Below, in pieces: positions 54,513-64,000 of a stretch of 64,000 bases of DNA. Under the pieces are notes generated by a model. The model did not search any database. It was not told where the DNA came from and saw nothing but the letters and a program-made list of their open reading frames with translations. The position numbers and the translations under genes are program-made. Source of the stretch: Nisaea acidiphila (GTDB lineage Bacteria; Pseudomonadota; Alphaproteobacteria; Thalassobaculales; Thalassobaculaceae); assembly GCF_024662015.1 (NCBI RefSeq), contig NZ_CP102480.1, positions 2,204,501-2,268,500 on the forward strand, in the 5' to 3' direction. Numbering within the stretch: the stretch's first letter is position 1; each line of letters begins with the position of its first letter.

Positions 54513-54519
54513 GACCGGC

Positions 54520-55062
54520 TCAGGCCGCCGGCTGGCGGTTCCAGGGCATGTGGCGGAGCAGCCGCGCCATGCCGCACCAGCCGGTGGTGCCAGCCATTAA
54601 TAGGCCGGCGCCGACAAAGGCGGCGACCAGCGCATAGGCCGGATCGACCAGATAGCCGGCGAGACCGCCCGCGAGGGCAAGGCCGCCCGCAATGATCTGC
54701 ACCTGGCGCATGATCTCGAGCGGTGCCTTCGCGTTGCGCTGAACCGGCATACCGGCATCGCGCCATCCCTCGATACCGCCTTCGAGAAAGGCAGCCTCGC
54801 CAAAGCCGGCCCCGGTGAAGAGCGCCGCATTCACCATGGTCCGGTTTCCGGAGCGGCAATGCACCACCACCCGCTTGCCCTTGTAGGGCGAGAGGTCGGC
54901 ATTTCGCCATTCCGAGAGCGGGATCGAGACGGAGCCCGGGATCCATTCCCGCGCCCGCTCGTCCTTCTCACGAATATCGATGAGCACCGCCTTACCGGCC
55001 TCGATCTCCGGGGCCGCGCTCTGGGTGTCGATGCCTTTCAGCTGCGGATGATTGCTCTGCAT
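54520..55062 (-). CDS. Rhodanese-domain membrane protein (YgaP-like, rhodanese-DUF2892)
   Basis: 180 residues. An N-terminal rhodanese domain carries the active-site cysteine C69 in VVVHCRSGNRT. It is followed by two membrane helices (about 123-143 and 145-165) of the DUF2892 type and a cysteine in GTTGWCGMARLL. The same layout is seen in E. coli YgaP, a membrane sulfurtransferase. It is 24 nt downstream of the BigR-like regulator on the same strand and belongs to a persulfide-handling module with the divergent dioxygenase. Confidence 0.87.
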   Translation of the reverse strand: MQSNHPQLKGIDTQSAAPEIEAGKAVLIDIREKDERAREWIPGSVSIPLSEWRNADLSPYKGKRVVVHCRSGNRTMVNAALFTGAGFGEAAFLEGGIEGWRDAGMPVQRNAKAPLEIMRQVQIIAGGLALAGGLAGYLVDPAYALVAAFVGAGLLMAGTTGWCGMARLLRHMPWNRQPAA

Positions 55063-55086
55063 GTCTCTGTCTCTCTCTGGTCTATG

Positions 55087-55419
55087 TCATTCGGCCGCGG
55101 CGCGGGTGTCGTCCGGCGGGCAGAAATGTTTCTGCAGCACGGCGAGCAGGTCGCTGACCGGACCTTGGCTCAGCGCGTAGAAGCGCCGGCGGCCGTCGGC
55201 ACGGGCCGTGATCAGCCCTTCCTCCGCCATGCGCGCGAGATGCTGCGACAAGGCCGGCTGCGAAAGCCGGACGAGACCGGCAAGCTCGTTCACCGTCAGT
55301 TCCCCAGCCTCTGCAAGGTGGCAGAGCACCATGAGCCGGTTCCGGTTGGCCGCCGCCATGAGAAAGTCCGCCACCTCGGCGGCCTTCTCCTCCATTCTTG
55401 CGATCGGAAGCGCGGGCAT
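55087..55419 (-). CDS. ArsR-family persulfide-sensing repressor (BigR/SqrR/YgaV-like)
   Basis: 110 residues from the ATG at 55419, which has ACGAGG 8 nt upstream; a TTG at 55440 would extend it by seven codons. The winged helix has LTVNELAGLVRLSQPALSQH and the wing ITARADGRRRFYAL. Two cysteines, C33 (VLCHLAEAGE) and C100 (KHFCPPDD), occupy the places of the reactive pair in BigR and SqrR that form a polysulfide link to sense reactive sulfur species. No metal-site cysteine cluster of ArsR type is present. It is divergent from the dioxygenase gene. Confidence 0.87.
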   Translation of the reverse strand: MPALPIARMEEKAAEVADFLMAAANRNRLMVLCHLAEAGELTVNELAGLVRLSQPALSQHLARMAEEGLITARADGRRRFYALSQGPVSDLLAVLQKHFCPPDDTRAAAE

Positions 55420-55447
55420 CGCCACATCCTCGTATTTCAATTTGTAT

Positions 55448-55469
55448 TATATAAGTGATTGCTTATATA
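55448..55469. promoter_or_regulatory. Perfect AT-rich inverted repeat, candidate BigR-type operator
   Basis: TATATAAG (55448-55455) and CTTATATA (55462-55469) form an 8-bp perfect inverted repeat with a 6-nt spacer. It sits between the divergent regulator and the dioxygenase gene, 28 nt upstream of the regulator ATG and 46 nt upstream of the dioxygenase ATG. Confidence 0.7.
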
Positions 55470-55515
55470 TTGGGTCAACAGTGCAGATACAACCCCCTTT
55501 TTCGGGAGGACCGGG

Positions 55516-56385
55516 ATGGAAAACCTGACGAAACCGATTGTCGAAGGCTTCTTCGACGCCCGCACCTCGACGATCACTTACGTGGCAAGCTGCCCGGATA
55601 CGAAGAAGGCCGTCATCATCGACTCGGTACTGGATTTCGACGGACCGTCAGGCCGCACCTTCACCGAAAGTGCCGACAGGGTGCTCGAATATGTCGCGGA
55701 CAAAAGCCTGGAGGTGCTCTGGCTGCTGGAGACCCATGCCCATGCCGACCACCTCTCCGGAGCGCCCTACCTGCGCCGCAAGCTCGATGTCGGGATTGCC
55801 ATCGGCGCCCATATCAAGGATGTGCGGGATGTCTTCAAGCCGGTCTTCAACCTGAAGGACCTGAGCGAGGAGCCGAACGAGTTCGAGCATCTCTGGCAGG
55901 ACGGCGACACTTTCGAGGTCGGGAGCCTGCATTGCGAAGTGCTGCACACGCCGGGCCATACCCCGGCGTGTCTGACCTACCGGATCGGCGATGCGCTCTT
56001 CGTCGGCGATACGATCTTCATGCCGGATTTCGGCAGCGCCCGCTGCGACTTTCCGGGCGGCTCGGCGCGCACCCTCTACAAGTCGGTGCAGCGCATCCTT
56101 TCCATGCCGGACCATTACCGGATCTTCGTCGGGCACGATTACCAGCCGGGCGGCCGGGAAATCGCCTTCGAGACCACCGTCGGGGACGAGAAGGCGCGCA
56201 GCATCCATTTCAAGGACGGGCGCGACGAGGAGAGCTTCGTCTCCATGCGCGAGGAACGGGACAAGACGCTCGGCATGCCGAACCTGATCCTGCCCTCGAT
56301 CCAGGTCAATATCCGCGCCGGCCGCCTGCCGGAGCCGGAGGAAAACGGCGTCCGCTATCTGAAACTGCCGCTCGACCAGTTCTGA
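55516..56385 (+). CDS. Persulfide dioxygenase-like metallo-beta-lactamase protein (ETHE1/Blh type)
   Basis: 289 residues from the ATG at 55516, with GGGAGGA 5 nt upstream; earlier in-frame starts overlap the operator. The metal motif is HAHADH at residues 74-79, followed by LHTPGHTPACLTY, FVGDTIFMPDFGSARCDF and the histidine in RIFVGHDYQPGG. The residue pattern matches mononuclear-iron ETHE1/Blh enzymes that oxidise glutathione persulfide to sulfite, not the dizinc hydrolases. Together with the rhodanese protein and the BigR-like repressor it forms a sulfide/persulfide detoxification module. Confidence 0.9.
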   Translation: MENLTKPIVEGFFDARTSTITYVASCPDTKKAVIIDSVLDFDGPSGRTFTESADRVLEYVADKSLEVLWLLETHAHADHLSGAPYLRRKLDVGIAIGAHIKDVRDVFKPVFNLKDLSEEPNEFEHLWQDGDTFEVGSLHCEVLHTPGHTPACLTYRIGDALFVGDTIFMPDFGSARCDFPGGSARTLYKSVQRILSMPDHYRIFVGHDYQPGGREIAFETTVGDEKARSIHFKDGRDEESFVSMREERDKTLGMPNLILPSIQVNIRAGRLPEPEENGVRYLKLPLDQF

Positions 56386-56407
56386 GCGGCAGTCCCCTCT
56401 CTCCGGA

Positions 56408-58870
<2,463 letters not shown>

Positions 58871-58882
58871 TTACGCAGGTGA

Positions 58883-60106
58883 TCAGTCGGCCCGGACCGC
58901 GCCGTCCTCGACGGCGAAGAACTGGCCGGCGCCCTCAAGGGACGCGAACAGCGCCCGGTCGGTACCGGTCATCCAGACCTGCCCGCCGAGCGCGAGTAGA
59001 ATATCATAAAGGGCCGACCGGCGGCCGCTATCGAGATGCGCCGCGACCTCGTCTAGCAGAAGTACCGGCACCGCGCCGGTTTCCTGGGCTCCGAGCCGCG
59101 CATGACCAAGCACGATGGCAATCAGCAACGCCTTCTGCTCGCCGGTCGAGCAATGCGGCGCCATCATGTCCTTCGGGATGTGCCGAACCGCGAGATCGCT
59201 GCGATGCGGCCCCGGCACGGGTGCCGGCTCGCCGCCATCCATCCGCCGCCCTGCTTCCAATCGCGCCTTCAGGCCGTCCTCGACGGCGAGCGCCGGACGG
59301 ATCTGAATATCGGCCTCGACCTCGCCCTCAAGCATCAGCTCGGCACCCGGGAACGGCCCGGAGCCGGTTTCGGTTTCCATATTGAGCCGCGCCACCAGGC
59401 CGGTCCGCGCGGCGGCGATCGCCACCGCCTTTTCGGCGATGGATTCCTCCAGCGCCGCGAACCAGGCGCGGTCGCGGGTGCCGTTCTTCAAGAGCCGCGC
59501 CCGCTCGCGCAGCGCGTGGGTATAGGCGTTGACCCGGCCCGCATGTTCCGGATCGAAGGTATAGACCAGCCGGTCGAGAAAACGGCGCCGGTTCGAAGCA
59601 CCCTCGATGAAGAGCCGGTCCATCTGCGGCGTCAGCCAGGAGACCGCGAGATGATCGGCCAGCGCCGACTGGCTCTTCGCCGGCGCGCCATCGATCCGCA
59701 CCAGGCGTTTCTCGCCGCCGGCACGCCCGTCCCCCTCCGGTCCCGGATCGCGTCCGGTCCCGACGGAGACCGTCCCCTCCAGTCCGTCGACTTCCGCCGC
59801 GACCGCCCAGTTGGCATTATTCCCGTCCGGGCCTGCACGGCCGACCTCGGAGATCCGAGCACGGCGCAGCCCCCGTCCGGGCGTCAGGAAAGAGACGGCT
59901 TCCAGCAGATTGGTCTTGCCGGCACCGTTCGGGCCGGTCAGCACCACCGCCGGCGCCTCGGTCTCGATGCGCGCGGATTCATAATTACGGAACGCGGTGA
60001 CGGAGAGACGGTGCACGCACGGCGAGACCCGTCCGGCGCTGGTAAGCGCCGGGCCAGGACTCGGTCGGGACATGTCCATGTTTCGCAATGCGTTCAACAT
60101 TTCCAT
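58883..60106 (-). CDS. recF: DNA replication/repair protein RecF
   Basis: 407 residues as called, with the Walker A motif GPNGAGKTNLLEA at about residues 58-70, the ABC-type signature CSTGEQKALLIAIVLGHA and Walker B VLLLDEVAAHLDSGRR. The start is uncertain: three in-frame ATGs occur in the first twelve codons and none has a strong ribosome-binding site, while RecF similarity begins only near CVHRLSVTAFRNYES. RecF loads RecA at gaps. It is followed by gyrB and preceded by dnaN with a 43-bp gap. Confidence 0.93.
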   Translation of the reverse strand: MEMLNALRNMDMSRPSPGPALTSAGRVSPCVHRLSVTAFRNYESARIETEAPAVVLTGPNGAGKTNLLEAVSFLTPGRGLRRARISEVGRAGPDGNNANWAVAAEVDGLEGTVSVGTGRDPGPEGDGRAGGEKRLVRIDGAPAKSQSALADHLAVSWLTPQMDRLFIEGASNRRRFLDRLVYTFDPEHAGRVNAYTHALRERARLLKNGTRDRAWFAALEESIAEKAVAIAAARTGLVARLNMETETGSGPFPGAELMLEGEVEADIQIRPALAVEDGLKARLEAGRRMDGGEPAPVPGPHRSDLAVRHIPKDMMAPHCSTGEQKALLIAIVLGHARLGAQETGAVPVLLLDEVAAHLDSGRRSALYDILLALGGQVWMTGTDRALFASLEGAGQFFAVEDGAVRAD

Positions 60107-60149
60107 TCGTGCTGGCTTTGCCGCCGGGCCGCCTGGGACCGGGTCGCCG

Positions 60150-61268
60150 TCAGACGCGCATCGGCATCAGCACGTAAAGGGCACTCTCGTCATCCTGATC
60201 CAGGATGATGGTCGGCGAGGCCTGGTCGGCCAGCTTGAACACCGCCCGCTCGCCCTCGATCTGGCCGGTGATGTCGAGCAGGTATTTCGAGTTGAAGCCG
60301 ATCTCGAGATCGCTTGCGCCGTAATCGACTTCGACCTCTTCCTGCGCGGTGCCGTTGTCCGGGCTGCTCGCGGAAAGAACCAGATTGCCGCTGCCGACAG
60401 CCAGCTTCACCGAGCGGGACTTCTCGGTCGAGATCGTCGCCACGCGATCCACCGCCTCGGAGAAACGCTGGCGGTCGACATAGAGCATCTTGTCGTTGCC
60501 GGCCGGGATCACCCGCTCATAGTCCGGGAAGGTGCCGTCGATCAGCTTGGTCGTGACCACCGTGTCCTCGAACGCGACCCGGAGCTTGGTGTCGGACAGC
60601 GAGACCGTGACGTCGCCCTCGACCTCGCCGATCAGCTTGTAGATCTCGTTCACCGCCTTGCGCGGCACGATCACGCCCGGCATCTCCTCGGCACCGTCCG
60701 GCAGCGGCATCTGCACCCGGGCGAGCCGGTGCCCGTCCGTCGCCACCGCGCGCAACACCTTCACGCCGTTTGCCTCCGCCGCGTGCAGGTAGATACCGTT
60801 CAGGTAATAACGGGTCTCTTCGGTCGAGATCGCGAACCGGGTCCGGTCGATCAGCATGCAGATATCGGCCGCGCTGATGACGAAACTGTTCGGCAGGGCG
60901 TCGCCGCTGAGCGCCGGAAACTCCTCAGGCATCAGGGCCGGCAGCGAGAAGTTCGAACGTCCGGCACGGATTGTCACCCGGCTGACGTCACCCGTCGCCG
61001 CGAGCTCCACGTCGGAGCCTTCCGGCAGCTTGCGCACGATGTCGTAGAGCGTGTGCGCCGGTACCGTGACGACGCCGGTCTCCGATACGTCGCACGCCAC
61101 GGACTCGACGATATCCATGTCCATATCGGTTGTGCTGAGCGAGAGGCGGCCATCGGCCGCCTTCAGCAAGACGTTGGACAGGATCGGGATCGTATTCCGC
61201 CGCTCCACCACACTTTGGACGTGCCCGAGAGGCTTCAGCAAAGCCGCGCGATCAATAACGATTTTCAT
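60150..61268 (-). CDS. dnaN: DNA polymerase III beta sliding clamp
   Basis: 372 residues, the normal length of three-domain bacterial clamps. The N-terminus MKIVIDRAALLKPLGHVQSV and internal PILSNVLLKA and ATDGHRLARVQ are typical, and the C-terminus ends YVLMPMRV, the conserved closing strand. The ring encircles DNA and tethers polymerase III. It lies between dnaA and recF on the same strand, with its own 185-bp upstream region that includes a candidate extended -10 promoter. Confidence 0.97.
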   Translation of the reverse strand: MKIVIDRAALLKPLGHVQSVVERRNTIPILSNVLLKAADGRLSLSTTDMDMDIVESVACDVSETGVVTVPAHTLYDIVRKLPEGSDVELAATGDVSRVTIRAGRSNFSLPALMPEEFPALSGDALPNSFVISAADICMLIDRTRFAISTEETRYYLNGIYLHAAEANGVKVLRAVATDGHRLARVQMPLPDGAEEMPGVIVPRKAVNEIYKLIGEVEGDVTVSLSDTKLRVAFEDTVVTTKLIDGTFPDYERVIPAGNDKMLYVDRQRFSEAVDRVATISTEKSRSVKLAVGSGNLVLSASSPDNGTAQEEVEVDYGASDLEIGFNSKYLLDITGQIEGERAVFKLADQASPTIILDQDDESALYVLMPMRV

Positions 61269-61355
61269 ATTCTTCTACTTATCGGCTGGAACGTTGATCC
61301 CCAATTCATCACCCTGCCGGCAGCCGTGCGCCACCATATGAGGCAGGTATGTGAA

Positions 61356-61364
61356 ACTATAGCA
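61356..61364 (-). promoter_or_regulatory. Candidate extended -10 promoter of dnaN
   Basis: The minus strand reads TGCTATAGT, matching the TGnTATAAT extended -10 pattern, about 88 nt upstream of the dnaN start. No good -35 hexamer is seen at the normal distance. Confidence 0.4.
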
Positions 61365-61424
61365 CAAGTGCATGGTGCTTGCGGTAGTTTCAAGGGCAAA
61401 AAAGTTCGCTTTTCTGACCCATTA

Positions 61425-61447
61425 GGGAGAGCGCTTGAAGCGCTCCC
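61425..61447 (-). terminator. Hairpin following dnaA
   Basis: GAGCGCT and AGCGCTC pair around a TGA loop, lengthened by GGG/CCC across a bulged A. It starts 6 nt after the dnaA stop on the minus strand. The nearest T-run (TTTTTT) is about 20 nt further on, so termination may be incomplete. Confidence 0.55.
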
Positions 61448-61453
61448 CGAAGG

Positions 61454-62860
61454 TCAGGATTCCAGCATCCGGCGGAGCAGGTCGACATCGTCGTTGAACT
61501 GCTTGTCCTGGCCCCGCAGTTCCTCGACTTTCTTCACCGCATGCAGCACGGTCGTGTGGTCGCGGCCGCCGAATTTCCGGCCGATATCCGGCAGGGATTG
61601 CGAGGTCAGCTGCTTCGAGAGGTACATTGCGACCTGGCGCGGCCGCGCGATCGCGCGCGAACGGCGGGCCGAATGCATCTCGGAGAGCCGGATCTGGAAG
61701 TGGTTCGCCACCTGACGCTGGATCTCCTCCACCGTTACCCGGCGGTCGTTGGCCCGCAGAAGGTCAGCGAGCACCTCCTGGGTCATTTCCAGAGAGATAT
61801 CGCGACCGACAAGGGTCGCATGCGCGACGATGCGGTTGAGCGCACCTTCGAGTTCGCGGACGTTCGAGGAGATCTTGTGGGATAGGAATTCCAGCACCTT
61901 CTCCGGCATCTCGACGCCGAGGCGCTCGGCCTTGGACTGCATGATACCGAGGCGCAGCTCGTAGTTCGTCGGATGGATATCCGCCACCAGACCCCAGCCG
62001 AGGCGCGAGCGCAGCCGCTCTTCCATGCCTTCAAGGTCGGTCGGCGACTTGTCGGCGGAAATCACCACCTGCCGGTTCTGGTCCACCAGTGCGTTGAAGG
62101 TATGGAAAAACTCTTCCTGGGTGGAGTCCTTGCCGCTGATGAACTGCACGTCGTCGATCATCAGCAGATCGACCGAGCGGAACTGATCCTTGAAAGCGAC
62201 CGTATCGCGGAAGCGCAGCGCCCGGATGAACTGGTACATGAACTTTTCGGCGGAGAGATAGATCACCCGCCGGCTCGGATGCTTCTGCCGGACATGCCAA
62301 GCGATGGCGTGCATCAGGTGGGTCTTACCAAGACCGACGCCGCCATAGAGGAACAGCGGATTGAACGGCACAGACTCGCTTTCGGCAACCCGGCGCGCCG
62401 CCGCGAAGGCCAGTTCGTTCGGCTTACCAACGACGAAATTGTCGAAAGTGAAGCGCGGATCGAGCGGCGCCTCGAAATCGGCGCGCTCTTCGGCAGCGGG
62501 CGCGCTCCGGACCGCCGGCGCGGGCAGAGGCTCCGCCTCGATACCAGCCTCCGGCTGGTCGGCACCCTCCGCGGCACGCTCCGGTTCGGTACGGCCACGG
62601 CCCGCCGCAAAGATTGCGATCGATTTCACATCGGGATGCTCGACCGACCAGATCGCCCTCAGACGGTCAGAATACTGCGAGCGGACACGGTCGCGGACAA
62701 AGGGGCTCGGCGCCCGCATGATCGCGGTGCCTTCGTCGATACCCTCGAAAGTGAGTGGCTTCAGCCAGTTGCGGAAGACCGCATCGCCCAGTTCGGTTCG
62801 CAGCCTGCCGCGCACCCGCGCCCAGCAAAGCTCCTGATCGCCCGACATATCCGCGGTCAT
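61454..62860 (-). CDS. dnaA: Chromosomal replication initiator protein DnaA
   Basis: 468 residues from the ATG at 62860, chosen because GCGGGAG lies 7 nt upstream; an extension of 18 codons would need a TTG at 62914. Domain I starts CWARVRGRLRTELGDAVF. After an acidic proline-rich linker, the AAA+ domain has the Walker A GGVGLGKTHLM, Walker B LLMIDDVQFISGK and the arginine-finger region SRLGWGLVADIH. Domain IV has the DnaA-box-binding signature GGRDHTTVLHAVKKVE near the C-terminus. DnaA opens oriC and regulates its own gene in many bacteria. Confidence 0.97.
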   Translation of the reverse strand: MTADMSGDQELCWARVRGRLRTELGDAVFRNWLKPLTFEGIDEGTAIMRAPSPFVRDRVRSQYSDRLRAIWSVEHPDVKSIAIFAAGRGRTEPERAAEGADQPEAGIEAEPLPAPAVRSAPAAEERADFEAPLDPRFTFDNFVVGKPNELAFAAARRVAESESVPFNPLFLYGGVGLGKTHLMHAIAWHVRQKHPSRRVIYLSAEKFMYQFIRALRFRDTVAFKDQFRSVDLLMIDDVQFISGKDSTQEEFFHTFNALVDQNRQVVISADKSPTDLEGMEERLRSRLGWGLVADIHPTNYELRLGIMQSKAERLGVEMPEKVLEFLSHKISSNVRELEGALNRIVAHATLVGRDISLEMTQEVLADLLRANDRRVTVEEIQRQVANHFQIRLSEMHSARRSRAIARPRQVAMYLSKQLTSQSLPDIGRKFGGRDHTTVLHAVKKVEELRGQDKQFNDDVDLLRRMLES

Positions 62861-63022
62861 TTGCGAACTCCCGCCGAGATGCCGTTCAGGCCCGATTTCA
62901 CCCCACGCATTCAACCCTCTTTTGCCCCTTCTCCTATGCCCGCCCGACCGTCACAGAGCCCCATCCGTATTTGACGGCCGTCGGACCAGAAAAGCCCCTT
63001 CGGACACACCTTCTCCGTACGA

Positions 63023-63040
63023 AAATCGCCCCGGCGATTT
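63023..63040. promoter_or_regulatory. Inverted repeat in the dnaA leader
   Basis: AAATCGCC and GGCGATTT form an 8-bp perfect inverted repeat with a 2-nt spacer, about 165 nt upstream of the dnaA start. It could be an operator or a leader hairpin. Confidence 0.4.
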
Positions 63041-63530
63041 CCTGAACACTTCGGGCTGTTCGAAGTAAAATTATGAATCGCTGAAGTTTTTACTTGGCAT
63101 TCTGTCTGAATGCCCCTCGAAACTGCAGCGTATAGCGAATACCGGAACTGAAGTTTTGGAAACTTCTCTTCATTTTGTTTGCACCCCAGCGCGGCAACAG
63201 GCAGTCAAACTACCGAAGTGCCTTTCGGCGCGCAACCGTGACTCTGTCCAAAATGACGATTTTTTTTCGCTGGAAGCTCTGATCTTTTCCTTGACAGAAT
63301 CAATCTTCGATTTGAATCAGGACGTTGTATTCCGTCCTTCAGCAATGACATCGTCTTCGAATTTCATCCTGCGGAAGGAAGACGCTAAACTTCTGTTTTT
63401 AATAAGATTTTTAAAGAAATTCCCGCGCAAGACCGGTCCACGAGATGTGCGATTCCCCGCATTCCGGCCACAAAATCGCAACAAAACAGCAACAAGACCG
63501 TCATGCGTCGACCATCCGTCGGCCGGAACA

Positions 63531-63557
63531 GAAAAAGCCGCGACCTGGGTCGCGGCT
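63531..63557 (-). terminator. Rho-independent terminator of rpsT
   Basis: AGCCGCGACC and GGTCGCGGCT form a 10-bp perfect stem with a 2-nt centre. On the minus strand it is followed by TTTTTC, 31 nt after the rpsT stop codon. Confidence 0.9.
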
Positions 63558-63588
63558 CTTCGGTCCCGTCCGAAAACGGAAAGACGTG

Positions 63589-63855
63589 TTACGCAGAAAT
63601 CGCCTTGATGCGGGCGGACAGCCGCGACAGCTTGCGGGCGACGGTGTTCTTGTGCAGGACACCATTGCTCACGCCGCGCTGCATTTCCGGCTGCGCAGAC
63701 TTGAAGGCGGCCTGGGCCGCGTCCTTGTCCCCGCTGGCGATCGCCGTCTCGACCTTCTTCACGAAGGTACGGATGCGGCTGATCCGGGCGTGGTTGATCA
63801 CCCGGCGCCGTTCGTTGCGGCGAATACGTTTCTTGGCAGACTGATGTTGCGCCAT
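63589..63855 (-). CDS. rpsT: 30S ribosomal protein S20
   Basis: 88 residues, basic and helical, starting [19 protein letters not shown], with [19 protein letters not shown] near the C-terminus, which are hallmark S20 sequences. The protein binds 16S rRNA early in small-subunit assembly. The gene has its own strong promoter and terminator. Its location upstream of dnaA on the same strand is a common alphaproteobacterial arrangement. Confidence 0.97.
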   Translation of the reverse strand: MAQHQSAKKRIRRNERRRVINHARISRIRTFVKKVETAIASGDKDAAQAAFKSAQPEMQRGVSNGVLHKNTVARKLSRLSARIKAISA

Positions 63856-63899
63856 TTGCTTCTAATCCCAGCTCGATGCGCGGAAAATCAAGAGCGCGG

Positions 63900-63928
63900 C
63901 TTATAGACGAGTGTCCATGTCGCGTCAA
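63900..63928 (-). promoter_or_regulatory. Sigma70-type promoter of rpsT
   Basis: The minus strand reads TTGACG, a 17-nt spacer, then TATAAG, nearly consensus at optimal spacing. The predicted transcription start is near 63893, giving a 5' leader of about 38 nt before the rpsT ATG. Confidence 0.85.
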
Positions 63929-64000
63929 CCGCGTAAATCCGACTGATTTCGGGAATCAGCGGTGTTTGAAATTCGGCTGCCGTTTTTCCGCGAAAGCCGA

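Larger units (their letters stand above)
62861..63588. other. Intergenic region between rpsT and dnaA
   Basis: These 728 bp are noticeably less GC-rich than the flanking genes (A+T runs near 63070-63100, 63255-63330 and 63390-63420). They hold the rpsT terminator, a perfect AAATCGCC/GGCGATTT inverted repeat and five GANTC sites between 63075 and 63455. No perfect TTATNCACA DnaA box was found, so an origin here is not supported by what I see. It must contain the dnaA promoter, which I cannot place precisely. The ORF-like stretch at 63156-63608 shows no coding character. Confidence 0.6.

Noticed and set aside
63395-63416. CtrA-like site (TTAA...TTAA) upstream of dnaA
   Set aside because: The half-sites are 8 nt apart, not the required 7, and lie in an A/T run where such matches are expected by chance.
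62861-63588. Replication origin between rpsT and dnaA
   Set aside because: No TTATNCACA box in either orientation was found by eye; AT content alone is not enough.
63156-63608. 150-codon ORF on the plus strand between rpsT and dnaA
   Set aside because: Low-complexity composition, no ribosome-binding site, and it runs through the rpsT terminator into the rpsT gene.

Overview
The window is chromosomal DNA of a GC-rich alphaproteobacterium. Supporting evidence is the rpsT/dnaA/dnaN/recF/gyrB block at the right end, a RegB/RegA redox pair with the alphaproteobacterial signature residues, a BigR-type persulfide regulon, and a cobST pair. A marine Rhodospirillales-like lineage is my best guess; I cannot fix the genus from sequence alone. 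No tRNA, rRNA, CRISPR array, prophage or insertion sequence was seen.

Region 1 (1-9512) holds three tandem paralogous giant surface or secreted proteins, the first cut by the window edge. Each combines acidic RTX (GGxGxDxLx) calcium-binding repeats, one or two copies of a shared 75-85 residue spacer module, and a C-terminal block of exactly eight FG-GAP/VCBS-like repeats ending in the same short tail. No type I secretion genes are in the window.

Region 2 (9567-26015) is a Wzx/Wzy-type exopolysaccharide locus. It has a flippase, two unfamiliar genes (one resembling alpha/alpha-toroid polysaccharide lyases), a methyltransferase, a tightly overlapped forward operon (GT2, Wzy/ligase-like protein, two GT-B enzymes, WecG/TagA enzyme, epimerase) and a reverse export operon (beta-barrel protein, short OPX lipoprotein, Wzc-like co-polymerase/ATPase, initiating sugar-phosphate transferase). 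A protein with degenerate GGDEF and EAL domains is divergent from the export operon.

Region 3 (27.6-41.5 kb) is housekeeping and accessory metabolism: a palindromic repeat, regB-regA, an ABC-2 exporter, Nudix, cobT, cobS, a CobC-like phosphatase, SYLF, SCO/SenC, a DHDPS-family aldolase/lyase, two EamA transporters, an SLC13 permease, and a nitroreductase divergent from a MarR regulator.

Region 4 (42.1-56.4 kb) contains the ugpBAEC glycerol-3-phosphate importer with a Pho-box-like site, Ada, a Bcr/CflA exporter, a YgjP-like metallopeptidase, an EEP-family protein, a class A PBP, a TTC38-like TPR protein, and a sulfide/persulfide module (rhodanese-DUF2892, BigR/SqrR-like regulator, ETHE1-like dioxygenase) with a perfect AT-rich inverted repeat in the divergent promoter.

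Region 5 (56.4-64 kb) is the replication block gyrB-recF-dnaN-dnaA-rpsT, all on the minus strand, with clear terminators and a near-consensus sigma70 promoter for rpsT.
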